Shown: positions 16,789 through 25,743 of the stretch, piece by piece | Position numbering within the stretch: the first letter of the stretch is position 1 | Layout of the letters: each line of letters opens with the position of its first letter | Origin: a virus | Direction: 5' to 3' (one strand) | Virus record (IMG/VR): IMGVR_UViG_3300034257_000035 | Location: 1 to 44,845 of that record | DNA length: 44,845 bases | Notes under the pieces: model-generated | Told to the model about the DNA's origin: nothing | The model's database searches: none | Seen by the model: the letters and a program-made list of their open reading frames with translations, nothing else | Made by a program: the position numbers and the translations under genes

Positions 16789-17873
16789 TGGATCAGTTTG
16801 ATGACATTGTTCAGCGGATCAAGGAAGCGAACCCGATCGAGGATGTGGCGGGGGAGCTGGGGATGAAGTTTGAGCGGGAGCATGGTAGATGGCTACGCGT
16901 GCCACATGCAGGCGGGCTGGTTGTGAATGTGGGAAGACAACGGTTCTTTTCTGCTACTGAGGGAATCAATGGGGATGTGATCGAGCTGGTGCGGTGGAAG
17001 AAAAGTTGGGAATTCAGATCTGCTGCTGAGTGGTTGGCGCGGCGGGCGAATATCGAGCTGCCCAACTGGGGACGGATGGATGATAAAGCGTTGAAGACGC
17101 ACCGGTTGAGGCTGAGTGTGTTCGAGATCGCCCAGCAGTTGTTCCATGCCTGGCTGTGGGAAGACCCAGAGGCTCTGGCTTATGTGCGCGGACGCGGGTT
17201 CACGGATGAGACGATCCGTGAGAGTGGGATGGGGTTCAGTGGCCGCAGGTCGAAGGAGCAGATCGGGGCGATGAAGGGCCAGTTCAATTTGTTTGGGATC
17301 GATGTGGATTCGCCGCTGGGGGTGGTGGTGTTTGGATTTGAGGGAGACGTGATGGCGTGGACCGTGAAGCGTGGGGTCGATATGAGCGATGCTGATTGGA
17401 ATTCTGAATGGGTGCAGAAGGGAAGGATGCATGGAATGATGATGACGCCTGGGATCGTGTTCGCGCATACGTGGGCAGGGCAGGTGACATATCTTTCGCG
17501 GAGGCAGTTACCAGGTCACGACCGAATCGGGGATCGGGATTGGAAGTCGTTTAATCCGCAGGCCATCTTCGCAGGTCGGAGGCAGGCTTATTTCAACTCC
17601 GCATTTAAGAGTGATGCGAGTGATTGTGTGATCGTCGAAGGTCCTGCAGATGCTGAAAGTTTCAGTCAATGGGGATTGAGTGCGGTGGCATTGTGCGGTG
17701 TGAATGCGGATGATGAAGGGATGGCTACGTTGAGGGGCAGGTTGAAGCGCATCAAGAAGGTTTATGTGGCGCTGGACCGTGATGAGGCGGGGGATGTGAA
17801 GAGGGAACGTGTGGCTGCTGTGTTTGGGGCGAAGACGCGGCTGGTGGATTGGTCGTTTTTGGAGGGCGTGTGA
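16788..17873 (+). CDS. DnaG-like primase with a cysteine-less N-terminal domain
   Basis: 361 residues from the ATG that overlaps the previous stop, behind AAGGA. Residues 1-90 follow the layout of the CHC2 zinc domain (IVQRIKEANPIEDVAGELG, later 'FFSATEGINGDVIELV') but the zinc-binding Cys/His set is missing. The Toprim domain is intact: 'IVEGPADA' with E284, and 'ALDRDEAG' with D330 and D332. It would make RNA primers for phage replication; the helicase two genes later is its likely partner. Loss of the zinc site suggests a changed template-recognition mode. It overlaps the methyltransferase gene by one base. Confidence 0.75.
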   Translation: MDQFDDIVQRIKEANPIEDVAGELGMKFEREHGRWLRVPHAGGLVVNVGRQRFFSATEGINGDVIELVRWKKSWEFRSAAEWLARRANIELPNWGRMDDKALKTHRLRLSVFEIAQQLFHAWLWEDPEALAYVRGRGFTDETIRESGMGFSGRRSKEQIGAMKGQFNLFGIDVDSPLGVVVFGFEGDVMAWTVKRGVDMSDADWNSEWVQKGRMHGMMMTPGIVFAHTWAGQVTYLSRRQLPGHDRIGDRDWKSFNPQAIFAGRRQAYFNSAFKSDASDCVIVEGPADAESFSQWGLSAVALCGVNADDEGMATLRGRLKRIKKVYVALDRDEAGDVKRERVAAVFGAKTRLVDWSFLEGV

Positions 17874-19480
17874 TGGCGAAGAAATCTTTTATTACTTTGA
17901 CTGATCAATTCTGCGGAGCGGGTGGGAGTTCCATTGGTGCAACAATGGCAGGTGCAGAAGTTCGGCTTGCGATGAACCATTGGAAGCTGGCAATTGAAAC
18001 GCATAACACCAACTTCCCAAATGTCAGTCATGATTGCACAGATATATCAGCGGTCAATCCACGTCGTTATCCTTCCACCGACATTCTCATCACAAGCCCC
18101 GAATGTACGAACCATTCATTGGCAAAAGGAAAGCCCCGACGCTTTTACGAAAAGAATTTGTTTGGTGATGTGTTGTTGGATCCATCCGAAGAGCGCAGCC
18201 GTGCAACCATGTGGGACGTTCCACGCTTTGCTGAATATCATGACTACAACATTATCGTGGTCGAGAATGTTGTGGATGCTGCCAAGTGGCGCATGTGGGA
18301 TGCCTGGCTGAGCGCAATGCACGCACTGGGCTATGAACATGAAGTGGTTTATTTCAACTCCATGTTCGCCTGGCCAACCCCGCAGAGCCGTGACCGTCTA
18401 TATACGATCTTTTGGAAGAAAGGTAATCGTAAGCCGGACCTGGAATTCCGTCCATTAGCTCGATGCTCCACTTGTAAAAAGGACGTTGAGACCATTCAAA
18501 CATGGAAGAGCAGGAAGAAATGGGGAAGATATAAGGCACAGTATTTCTATCGCTGCCCTGAGTGCCATGAACAGATCACACCTTATTACTATGCCGCATT
18601 CAATGCCATTGATTGGAGCATCCAGGCTGAGCGTATTGGCGACAGAAAGAGACCCTTGAAGCCGAAGACTTTGGCACGCATCCAATATGGGCTGGATGCT
18701 TACGGGCGACAGGTCATGATTGTTACCGGGCGCTATACCAGCGGACTTGAATGCCGAGTCAAGGATGCTTATCGTGAGCCACTTCCCACTCAACCTGGCG
18801 ATGCGAGTCATGCAGTGGTTTTGCCCTGGCTGGTTGACACCGCTCATTCCCAGGCGAATGGCAGATACGTCAACCATAGCTCCGATCCAGCCGCAACACA
18901 AACCACGCAACAAACACTTGGCGTTGTCGCTGGATTTTTGAGCAAACAGTATGGTGGTGGGGCCAACCCGAAATACATGGGTGTTGGCTTGAACGATCCG
19001 ACGGGAGCGATTACGACCTGGGACCATCATGCCTTGATAGGAATTCCATCAAACACACGCAAAAAACTGAGCGTGGCCGCTCCGGGGTTTATCGCCGAGT
19101 TGCATAAAACATCGAAGGCGCGTGGACTTGACGAGGCATTGATGTGCATGACTACCGGCGGAGGCCACCACGCTTTACTCTCTTCGAAAGCCTTCCTGTC
19201 TTATTACTATGGCACACAGCAAGCCAGCGGGATCGGTGAACCGATCCACACACTGACCGGGATCGATCGGGCAGCTCTTGTCCAGGCACTTGATAGTCTC
19301 ACAATCGATGATCTGTACTTCCGTATGCTGCAACCGCATGAGATAGGTAAGGCGATGGCTTTCCCAGGGAAATACGTTGTCCTTGGAACAAACCGGGATG
19401 TGGTCAAGCAATATGGAAATGCCGTTACGCCGCCGGTGATGGAAATGTTGATCCAACGTTGCATGGCAACCTTGCGATAG
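17873..19480 (+). CDS. DNA cytosine-5 methyltransferase
   Basis: 535 residues. C5-methyltransferase motifs in order: I 'FCGAGGSSIGATMAG' (13-27), IV 'SPECTNHS' with catalytic Cys78, VI 'VENV' (130-133), VIII 'QSRDRLY' (161-167), and X 'QYGNAVTPPV' near 513. The loop reads PEC rather than the usual PCQ. A zinc ribbon (C188, C191, C218, C221) and a long variable region follow motif VIII, so the target-recognition part is large. Standing without a restriction enzyme, it probably protects phage DNA from host restriction. Coupled by overlap to the primase gene. Confidence 0.88.
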   Translation: MAKKSFITLTDQFCGAGGSSIGATMAGAEVRLAMNHWKLAIETHNTNFPNVSHDCTDISAVNPRRYPSTDILITSPECTNHSLAKGKPRRFYEKNLFGDVLLDPSEERSRATMWDVPRFAEYHDYNIIVVENVVDAAKWRMWDAWLSAMHALGYEHEVVYFNSMFAWPTPQSRDRLYTIFWKKGNRKPDLEFRPLARCSTCKKDVETIQTWKSRKKWGRYKAQYFYRCPECHEQITPYYYAAFNAIDWSIQAERIGDRKRPLKPKTLARIQYGLDAYGRQVMIVTGRYTSGLECRVKDAYREPLPTQPGDASHAVVLPWLVDTAHSQANGRYVNHSSDPAATQTTQQTLGVVAGFLSKQYGGGANPKYMGVGLNDPTGAITTWDHHALIGIPSNTRKKLSVAAPGFIAELHKTSKARGLDEALMCMTTGGGHHALLSSKAFLSYYYGTQQASGIGEPIHTLTGIDRAALVQALDSLTIDDLYFRMLQPHEIGKAMAFPGKYVVLGTNRDVVKQYGNAVTPPVMEMLIQRCMATLR

Positions 19481-19494
19481 AAGGAATATGTGTA

Positions 19495-21348
19495 ATGGCT
19501 AAGAACCCCTCCCGGCACTCCGTGCCACCCTCCCCAAATTCTACGAATTTGGAGAGGGAGAGCAATGGAAAGATCGATGCAAATGCTTTGCTGCAGGCGT
19601 GGGTGAAGGAGGGTGTTTCGCTGGATGAGCAGAAGGCGAAGGTGCAATCGTTGCTGCGGACTTCGAGACCGTTGATCTCGATCGTGGCTGAGCGTGTGGG
19701 GGAGATGGAAGCGCAGGATAAGCCTGAAGGTGCGAAGGTTGTGATCGAGCTGTTGAAGACGATGGAGGGAACGGAGCGGGATATCTGGTTGGGGACCGTC
19801 GCGAAGACAACGGGATTAAATAAGGCGGACCTGGCAAAGTCGTTTTCGAAGAACGGGAAGAAGCACGACTCGGATGATGATGAAGGAGAACCCATCTTCA
19901 GCGCGGGCGGGTGGATCCAGAAGCACCTGGTGGAGCTGCTGTATGACCCGGAGCGGATGCGGACCGCGTTCTGTGTGCGGTTCCCGGATGGGAAGATCGA
20001 GGAGTGGGCGGATAAGGTGGTGATCGAGGGGAGGAAGTATGTGCCAATCCCGCCTAATTCGACTCTGAAGAAGAAGGTGGTGCTGCTTCCCAAGGAGATG
20101 GGTGAGAGATTACAGGAGGCTGAGCTGTTGGATGTGGTGCGGAACCATATCCACAAGTATTTCGACTTTGGAAGTGATTCGTTCTTCGAGGAGCTTTCGC
20201 CACTCTATGTATTGTTCACATATTTATATGATGCATTCATGGAAGTTTCCTATCTTCGTGGACTGGGGGATTATGGAACCGGGAAGACTCGTTTTTTGAA
20301 GGCAGTGGGGAAGATCTGTTATCGCCCGGTGTATATGAGCGGTGGTTCGAGCGCAGCGACAATCTATTCGCTCCTGGATATCTATCATGGGACGCTGGTT
20401 TTGAACGAAGCGGATTTTGAGATGAGCGATGAGAGCTCGATCATTGCGAAGATCCTGAACGGTGGAACGGAGAAGGATGAGGGGATCACCAGGATGCGCG
20501 GATCGATGGAGAAGATGGATGTGGAAGCGTTCAATGTGTTCGGTCCGAAGGTGATCGTGACGCGCAAGAGTTTCAATGACCGGGCGATCGAGAGCAGATG
20601 TCTCACCATGGACATGGTGCCCTTCATCCCACATCCACGCATCCAGCAGTCGCTGCCGCCTGAGTTCGATGTGGAGGCGATGGAGATCCGCAATCTGTTG
20701 ACCACATTCCGCATGCACCAGGCTCTGGAGAGCATCACGATCGATCAGAGCAAGAGCGATCGCTCTTTGGAGCCACGATTGAACCAGGTGACGCTGAGCC
20801 TGCTTTCGACGGTCAAGCAGGAAGCGACCAAAGAGAAGATCCAGGCATTTTTGAGGGAGTACAACCAAAAGACGCGGGAAGAGCGGAAGGAGTCCATGAC
20901 CGCACGAGTGCTGGAAGGGTTGATGATGGCTTATGCGTGGGGTCCGGTGAGTGATCATCCGGCTGATCTGGAGCGCGTGTATTTGAAGGATGTGGCCAGC
21001 GCGGTGAATTTCATCATGGATGATATGCGGAAGCGGATGGGCGAGGATGAGGAGGAGGATAACCCGAAGAAGCCCAAGAAGACCACGAGCCGCGGTGTGA
21101 GTGGGATCCTGCGGAAGTTCTGCCAACTGAGGGTGCGGGAAACGACAGACGGGGCGGATAGTTATCGCGGGACGAATGAGGTGGTGTGGGAAGCGGAGCG
21201 CATCGAGGCTTTGTGTGAGCGCTGGGCAGTGGATCCCCGTAAGCGGGGGAGTATGAAGAGACCGGTGGTTATTGATTTCAATAAGAATTCCCCCGGGTTG
21301 GATAGGATGCGGGAGGAATGGAACAATACGAGGATGGAAGATGAGTGA
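19495..21348 (+). CDS. Phage replication ATPase / putative helicase
   Basis: 617 residues from the ATG at 19495, chosen for AGAAGGA upstream. The ATPase core has Walker A 'GDYGTGKT' (258-265) and Walker B 'LVLNEADFE' (301-309), then 'FGPKVIVTRKSF' and an Arg-rich segment that fits a sensor/arginine finger. A Lys/Glu-rich linker (near 535-550) precedes a C-terminal DNA-binding-like part. Right after primase it most likely unwinds DNA at the origin just downstream. Residues about 4-22 (NPSRHSVPPSPNSTNLERES) are translated from an interspersed palindrome in frame, so the native N-terminus has been extended. Confidence 0.65.
   Translation: MAKNPSRHSVPPSPNSTNLERESNGKIDANALLQAWVKEGVSLDEQKAKVQSLLRTSRPLISIVAERVGEMEAQDKPEGAKVVIELLKTMEGTERDIWLGTVAKTTGLNKADLAKSFSKNGKKHDSDDDEGEPIFSAGGWIQKHLVELLYDPERMRTAFCVRFPDGKIEEWADKVVIEGRKYVPIPPNSTLKKKVVLLPKEMGERLQEAELLDVVRNHIHKYFDFGSDSFFEELSPLYVLFTYLYDAFMEVSYLRGLGDYGTGKTRFLKAVGKICYRPVYMSGGSSAATIYSLLDIYHGTLVLNEADFEMSDESSIIAKILNGGTEKDEGITRMRGSMEKMDVEAFNVFGPKVIVTRKSFNDRAIESRCLTMDMVPFIPHPRIQQSLPPEFDVEAMEIRNLLTTFRMHQALESITIDQSKSDRSLEPRLNQVTLSLLSTVKQEATKEKIQAFLREYNQKTREERKESMTARVLEGLMMAYAWGPVSDHPADLERVYLKDVASAVNFIMDDMRKRMGEDEEEDNPKKPKKTTSRGVSGILRKFCQLRVRETTDGADSYRGTNEVVWEAERIEALCERWAVDPRKRGSMKRPVVIDFNKNSPGLDRMREEWNNTRMEDE
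19505..19562. repeat. Interspersed palindrome inside the helicase gene
   Basis: A small hairpin GGCAC-TCC-GTGCC is followed by CCCTCCCCAAATTC (19528-19541), loop TAC and GAATTTGGAGAGGG (19545-19558), a 14-bp stem with one mismatch. It lies in frame at the 5' end of the gene. Confidence 0.85.
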
Positions 21349-21906
21349 ATTATGAGAGAAAAATTTATATTTAGTAAAGAAGTAAAGAAAATTTACCCCC
21401 TGGCTACCCCTGCTTTTTTCTTTCCAACTTTACTAAAGTCCTTGACTGCGGCTCATCCTCCTCTCATGATGCAAAAAACAGGCGTTTTTTTTGCAATTTT
21501 GGGTCAAAATGCCCTAAAAGTGAAGGTCAGTGAAGATACGTTTTTTGTAGATATATATATTTAGAAAAAAATTGTTTGACTAGGCGAAATTAGTGGAGAT
21601 AAAAAGGACGCTTTCTCTTCGTAGAGGAGATCGTTCTTCACAATCTGAGAAAAATTTCGTATAAACAATACCGTTTTATGAGAATAAGATTAAAAATGGT
21701 CAAAAAAATGGAAGAAATGGAGTTTCAGCGCTTTTCGTGACTAAAAGAGTTGTCTTTTTCGTTGGTTATGAGAAATTAGAAATATATGAGAGAGATTTTA
21801 TTGTGCTCATGTTCGCATTTACGGGTAAATCAGGGTTCGCAGTGAAGATCAGTGAAGATAAATGTTTATGGAACTGCGTATAAACATGAATTCTGGAGCG
21901 TGAAAG
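21349..21906. other. AT-rich origin candidate with iteron-like repeats
   Basis: About 550 bases, AT-rich, directly downstream of the replication genes. AGTGAAGGTCAGTGAAGATA (21519-21538) and AGTGAAGATCAGTGAAGATA (21841-21860) are near-identical 20-mers, each itself two copies of AGTGAAGRT. TTATGAGA-type words recur (21350, 21676, 21766, 21786), and an A/T hairpin (GCAAAAAA...TTTTTTGC) lies at 21471-21494. A 70-residue open frame at 21352-21564 has no homology I know and atypical composition, so I do not call it. Confidence 0.45.
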
Positions 21907-22041
21907 ATGGAAAAAATCAAAAAGTTGTTCATTTCACTGCTCAGGTGGTTCCGAATCGTGGAGGAGGAGCCGGATCTGCGGGCGCTGCGGGAAGAGTTTG
22001 TGAAGAAGTTGAGGAGGTTGGTGGGGAAGGGGAAAGATTGA
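21907..22041 (+). CDS. Small amphipathic basic protein (44 residues)
   Basis: ATG at 21907 with GGAG about 9 bases upstream. An N-terminal hydrophobic stretch (IKKLFISLLRWFRIV) is followed by acidic then basic helices (EEEPDLRALREEFVKKLRRL). It may associate with the membrane. No family recognised; an interspersed palindrome follows at once. Confidence 0.45.
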   Translation: MEKIKKLFISLLRWFRIVEEEPDLRALREEFVKKLRRLVGKGKD

Positions 22042-22080
22042 CCTAACCCCCCGACCCCTTCCCTAAAAAGGAAGGGGAGC
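22041..22080. repeat. Interspersed palindrome (CCCCTTCC type), intergenic
   Basis: CCCCTTCC (22055-22062) and GGAAGGGG (22070-22077) flank a CTAAAAA loop after the lead-in 'CCTAACCCCCCGA'. Same family as the copies at 29891 and 41230. Confidence 0.85.
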
Positions 22081-22105
22081 GGACTGAGAGAGATTGGAGG
22101 TTGTT

Positions 22106-22186
22106 ATGGAAAATTTTCAGGTGTGGGATTGGCTGGTGGCGCTGATGGGTGTCCTCCTGGGTGTGCTGGCCGCGATCAGGTTGTGA
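22106..22186 (+). CDS. Very small single-TM protein (26 residues)
   Basis: ATG at 22106 with GGAGG seven bases upstream. Nearly the whole peptide is one hydrophobic helix (WLVALMGVLLGVLAAIRL). Just upstream of the membrane ATPase gene, it may be a small membrane partner. Short length keeps confidence low. Confidence 0.4.
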   Translation: MENFQVWDWLVALMGVLLGVLAAIRL

Positions 22187-22265
22187 TGAGTGCCCGCCCT
22201 GGTGGTAGGAGCTGCGGTTCTTTCCACCAAGACGAGCAAGATTATTTTACCAATAGGAGCTGCAA

Positions 22266-24143
22266 ATGCGAAGAACTATCCAAATGAAAGGCAAACAAAT
22301 CTTATTTCTTCTCCTGCTACTGATGCTGGCAGGCTGTGCGACGCCACCTACAGGAGATCTATTTACAGGCGCGCAGAGTTCACGTGCTACTGCGGATGCA
22401 GCGAACCAACTGGCGTATTTCCAGGAGCAGTTCTTAACTGCCAGCGCTCAGGCGCCGATCATTGATATCACTTCAACCGCGGCCGCTTTTGCGATGGAAC
22501 AATCCTACGCTCAGGCCACCTCAGCTGCAGGGGCACAAACTCAGATAGCCGCCATGACGGTTACTGCTCAATCGTGGACGCCGACTCCAAATGCTGAGTC
22601 AACAGCGATGTTCCTGGCATTGAACGCGCAAAGCACACAGACCGCACTCTCTCTGCAGCGCCAGGAGATATCGAATCAATTCAATGCAATTAGAGACGGT
22701 GTCATCCTAATCTTTGGTTTGTTGGCTGTGAGTGTCTTATTGATGCTGTTTGTTCGTCGAGAGCGAAATAAACCAGCGACTGTTGACGAGCGTGGCAGGA
22801 TCATACCTATCATTGATACCGTTCATGGCACCGTGGTTGATATTGAGCGCATGCCCAATTATCGAGGGACGATGATCGAGAGCCTGCTCGAACAGTGGCT
22901 GCGTAAGAGGTTTGATCTTCCGCCCCTTTTGCCCGAGATCACGGCAGAGCGCCAGGATCAAGTCACCGCGCGAGCGCAGCTGGTGGATCTGGCTACGCGT
23001 GCCCGCTTGCCGAAGCGACTGCTGGATGAACAAGAGCAGTTGTTATTGCCCGCTTCTTTGCAGTCCATGGATAACAAGTTTGTATTGCCATCCTGGGAAT
23101 TGATTAATAGCTGGGATGGAAAGAACGGCATCCCATACTATACAGCCAACGGGCTTGAGACGATCGATATCGAACGCTTTCCGCATCTCTCTGCAATCGG
23201 TGCCACAGGCGCGGGGAAAAGCCGCCGCTTCTTCAGGCCATTGATCGCCTGTGCACTGGCTGCAGGTCATCGCGTGGTCATCATCGGCAAATCAGCAGAT
23301 TACTGGCCCTTCGAAGGTCACCCCAATGCCACGCTGTTGAAAGTCAATAAGATCACTGAACAGGGCCAGGCGCAACGCTACGCCAAAATTCTTGAAGCAG
23401 TGGTTGTGGAAATGAACCGGCGTGACGATGTTCTGACTGCTGCACATCAATCCACCTGGACCCATGCTGGCCGCAACCGAACCTTCATCGTATTGGATGA
23501 AGCTGGAAATGCGCTTCGCCTGATGGATAAGGAATCATCGAATCAGTGCCGGATATGGATAGAGGGTTTGGTGAGCGAAAGTCGCAAAGTGGGTTTTAAC
23601 ATTGTTCTCGCAAACCAGCGGGCTACTGGCATGGCTAGTATTCTGTCACAAACAGGCAAGGCGATTTTCCGTGTGGAAGCGGACGAGGAGCGCGCGCATC
23701 GATCGTTGGCTGGTGCGAGCACACTGCATGATGGTTATTTCCTGGCTAAGTTCGGTGTGCCCAAGATCGCTGGTGCATTCGAACCGAGCGATGAACAGAT
23801 CAAGGCATTCCTGGCAAGCCGACCCGTGGATAAGGTGGATGATGATGATCAATGGATCGAGGGCGTACTTTCAGATGCGCCCGCCAGTTTACCCCGTCAA
23901 AATCAGACAACTGACGTTGCACCTCAATCACTTTCGCAGCTGGTTGACTCGCTGGATGACAAAGGACTGAAGGTCCTTGAACTATTCCAGGCTGGTGGAA
24001 TTAGCCAGGCGGACATCGAGCGGGATGTATATGGATATAAGGGTGGATCAGCCGCAAACAAAGTTGCTGAGATCATCCGACTTTACAAGGTCGCTACCGC
24101 TACTACCCCAAATATGAGCTTTCAGGGCGCTACTGGGCAGTAG
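22266..24143 (+). CDS. Lipoprotein-type FtsK/HerA-like membrane ATPase
   Basis: 625 residues with AGGAG upstream. A lipoprotein signal with lipobox LAGC (Cys24) is followed by an Ala/Gln/Thr-rich stalk (30-135), a transmembrane helix (about 144-163) and a cytoplasmic FtsK/HerA-like ATPase: Walker A 'GATGAGKS' (312-319) and Walker B 'FIVLDEAG' (407-414). A winged-helix-like end lies near 565-615. A signal peptide plus internal TM is an odd layout for this superfamily, implying an exposed stalk. DNA transfer, segregation or cell-pole anchoring are possible roles. It directly precedes parM. The gene ends in TAGTAGTAG, three stops in a row. Confidence 0.65.
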   Translation: MRRTIQMKGKQILFLLLLLMLAGCATPPTGDLFTGAQSSRATADAANQLAYFQEQFLTASAQAPIIDITSTAAAFAMEQSYAQATSAAGAQTQIAAMTVTAQSWTPTPNAESTAMFLALNAQSTQTALSLQRQEISNQFNAIRDGVILIFGLLAVSVLLMLFVRRERNKPATVDERGRIIPIIDTVHGTVVDIERMPNYRGTMIESLLEQWLRKRFDLPPLLPEITAERQDQVTARAQLVDLATRARLPKRLLDEQEQLLLPASLQSMDNKFVLPSWELINSWDGKNGIPYYTANGLETIDIERFPHLSAIGATGAGKSRRFFRPLIACALAAGHRVVIIGKSADYWPFEGHPNATLLKVNKITEQGQAQRYAKILEAVVVEMNRRDDVLTAAHQSTWTHAGRNRTFIVLDEAGNALRLMDKESSNQCRIWIEGLVSESRKVGFNIVLANQRATGMASILSQTGKAIFRVEADEERAHRSLAGASTLHDGYFLAKFGVPKIAGAFEPSDEQIKAFLASRPVDKVDDDDQWIEGVLSDAPASLPRQNQTTDVAPQSLSQLVDSLDDKGLKVLELFQAGGISQADIERDVYGYKGGSAANKVAEIIRLYKVATATTPNMSFQGATGQ

Positions 24144-24160
24144 TAGTAGCGGTAGTAGCG
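24092..24160. promoter_or_regulatory. Inverted/direct TAG-rich repeats before parM (centromere or terminator candidate)
   Basis: CGCTACCGCTACTAC (24092-24106) is largely the reverse complement of GTAGTAGCGGTAG at 24143-24155, and GTAGTAGCGGTAGTAGCG carries the unit GTAGTAGCG twice. This lies just upstream of parM, where the parC centromere/operator of ParM systems is found. A hairpin at the 3' end of the ATPase message is the simpler reading. Confidence 0.4.
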
Positions 24161-24212
24161 ATTAGACGTGAGAAAGATGATTATTCTAAAAGATTTTCAA
24201 AAGGAGCATGAA

Positions 24213-25250
24213 ATGTCTACAAATAATAATGTTTTGGGTTTGGATCTTGGTATGGGGGCGATCAAGTTGTGGGGTGCTGGTGGAGGCGTGCAGGTGCTTT
24301 CGCAGGTGGCGTTCAATGGGACGACTGTATTGGGTGAGGGCGTGCTGGGGTTGAAGAGTAAGGCGCGACCGATGCAGATCCGTAGTGCGAGTGGGTCATT
24401 CTATGTGGGACCCGGGGCGCATGATTATGGTCCGCCGGTGGAAAATTTGGATTTCGACCGGTTGACGGGCACAGCGGAGATCCGCTCACTGGTGTATGCA
24501 GCTCTGACGCAATATGCACATGAGCACCACCCCACCCCCGGCCCCTCCCCATTTTCTGCGAAAATGGAGAGGAGGGAAGATCTGAAGTTGCAAGTGCTGG
24601 TGGGACTGCCATTCCAGATGATGACGGGAGACGATGCTGACAATTTCAAGAAGTCAGTGCGCAAGTGGATGAATGGCGTGCATGAGTGGGATGCGGATGG
24701 TGAGCCATTCCGTGTGGAGATCGAGGTGGGTCCGAAGGGTCTGGTCCCGCAGGCGCTGGGTGCGTTGTTCGATTTCACGCACAGTGATGAGGGAGTCCTT
24801 TTGCCTGAGCAGGCATGGGCACTGAAGCAGGAGATCGGAGTGCTATCGATCGGTTTCAATACGATCGAACTGCTGGTGACTCAACAGATGACCGAGAAGG
24901 GACGATTCACAACCGGCATTCAGATGGGTGTGCGCAGACTTCTGGAAGATGTGAACCGTGAATTGGGCGGGCTGTATACGCTGGGGGAACTGGATATGAT
25001 GCTGCGCCGCGGCGCTCTGGACATCAAGCGGGCCCTGCCCAACTGGGCGGATCGTGTGACCGGTGCGGTGGAGCAACGCTGGGGACAGACGTTCAAGCGC
25101 TTCTCACGTGTGCTGGTGGTGGGTGGTGGCGCTGAGCTGCTGAGGGATTATCTGACGATCAAGTTCCGTGGGAAGGCGGTGGTGCTGGATAACCCGGTGT
25201 TGAGCATTGCACATGGGCTGCATAAGATGACGTTGAGGTTCAAGAAGTGA
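24213..25250 (+). CDS. parM: ParM/actin-like segregation ATPase
   Basis: 345 residues from the ATG at 24213 behind AAAAGGAG. Actin-fold signatures: phosphate 1 'GLDLGMGAIKLW' (9-20), phosphate 2 'LSIGFNTIELLV' (211-222), and the adenosine motif 'VLVVGGGAELL' near 313. Such proteins polymerise to push plasmid or phage DNA copies apart. Residues about 105-122 (HHPTPGPSPFSAKMERRE) come from an interspersed palindrome in frame. The intergenic region after it has been invaded by two gene cassettes, so its partner gene is displaced. Confidence 0.8.
   Translation: MSTNNNVLGLDLGMGAIKLWGAGGGVQVLSQVAFNGTTVLGEGVLGLKSKARPMQIRSASGSFYVGPGAHDYGPPVENLDFDRLTGTAEIRSLVYAALTQYAHEHHPTPGPSPFSAKMERREDLKLQVLVGLPFQMMTGDDADNFKKSVRKWMNGVHEWDADGEPFRVEIEVGPKGLVPQALGALFDFTHSDEGVLLPEQAWALKQEIGVLSIGFNTIELLVTQQMTEKGRFTTGIQMGVRRLLEDVNRELGGLYTLGELDMMLRRGALDIKRALPNWADRVTGAVEQRWGQTFKRFSRVLVVGGGAELLRDYLTIKFRGKAVVLDNPVLSIAHGLHKMTLRFKK
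24526..24576. repeat. Interspersed palindrome inside parM
   Basis: CCTCCCCATTTTC (24544-24556), loop TGC, GAAAATGGAGAGG (24560-24572): 13 bp with one mismatch, preceded by the lead-in 'CACCCCCGGC'. It is in frame with parM. Confidence 0.85.
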
Positions 25251-25312
25251 AAAGGCAGGGTAACTATATACCTACCACGCACAACTAGACAACTTGAAAA
25301 GGAGTAAATGAA

Positions 25313-25525
25313 ATGGATACTGGACAAGGAAAGTTTGAGCAAGTGCAAGCGACCAACGAACAGCAACTTGAAGAAATGAAAAAGTTACTCGAAGGGAAAC
25401 ACCCGAATCATGGCGGATGGTTTCGAGAGGGCGAGATTGTGCAATTGAAAGGCAGTACCTTTCGAGTGAAGCGCATCAAGCCAACTGAAATAACGCTGAA
25501 ACTCATGAAACGAGTTGAATCATGA
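25313..25525 (+). CDS. Small cassette-borne protein A (70 residues)
   Basis: ATG at 25313 behind AAAAGGAG. A charged helix (about 1-28) precedes a beta section 'GEIVQLKGSTFRVKRIKPTE', reminiscent of small barrel/KOW-like folds in phage accessory proteins. The stop overlaps the next ATG (ATGA), so the two genes of the cassette are coupled. Family not recognised. Confidence 0.6.
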   Translation: MDTGQGKFEQVQATNEQQLEEMKKLLEGKHPNHGGWFREGEIVQLKGSTFRVKRIKPTEITLKLMKRVES

Positions 25526-25743
25526 ACCAAAATCGAATAGAGATTTACAACGTCGAAGGGAAAGTCAAGAGAACTGGAAAAACCGTAGTGCTTGAGATTG
25601 AAACAGGCGGAGCGGTTTTAGAGATGCACTTTGGCGACCCCGTTCAACTGATGAACTTCTTTGTTCTAATGATGGAAGATATGGCAAAGGTGTTCCCGGA
25701 TTTTGAAGCGTCTAAGCTTTGGCTTGACGATAGTTTCAAGTAA
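25522..25743 (+). CDS. Small cassette-borne protein B (73 residues)
   Basis: ATG overlaps the stop of protein A. Beta-rich first half (IEIYNVEGKVKRTGKTVVLE) and an acidic helix with Met and Phe at the end (MNFFVLMMEDMAKVFPDF). It stops just before the right end of the cassette. Family not recognised; accessory 'moron' role is plausible. Confidence 0.6.
   Translation: MNQNRIEIYNVEGKVKRTGKTVVLEIETGGAVLEMHFGDPVQLMNFFVLMMEDMAKVFPDFEASKLWLDDSFK

Noticed and set aside
16893-17468. A 191-residue - strand frame opposite the primase
   Set aside because: Composition (His, Pro, Ser) is that of a shadow; the primase has Toprim motifs on the other strand.
20224-21126. A 300-residue open frame on the - strand
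   Set aside because: Antisense to the helicase, rich in His, Leu and Arg; no motif and no ribosome site.
21352-21564. A 70-residue gene after the helicase
   Set aside because: Its base composition follows the AT-rich origin candidate and no ribosome site or motif supports it.
24141-24149. Three stop codons in a row as a signal for stop-codon recoding
   Set aside because: TAG is used as an ordinary stop by several genes here, and the run is part of a GTAGTAGCG repeat.
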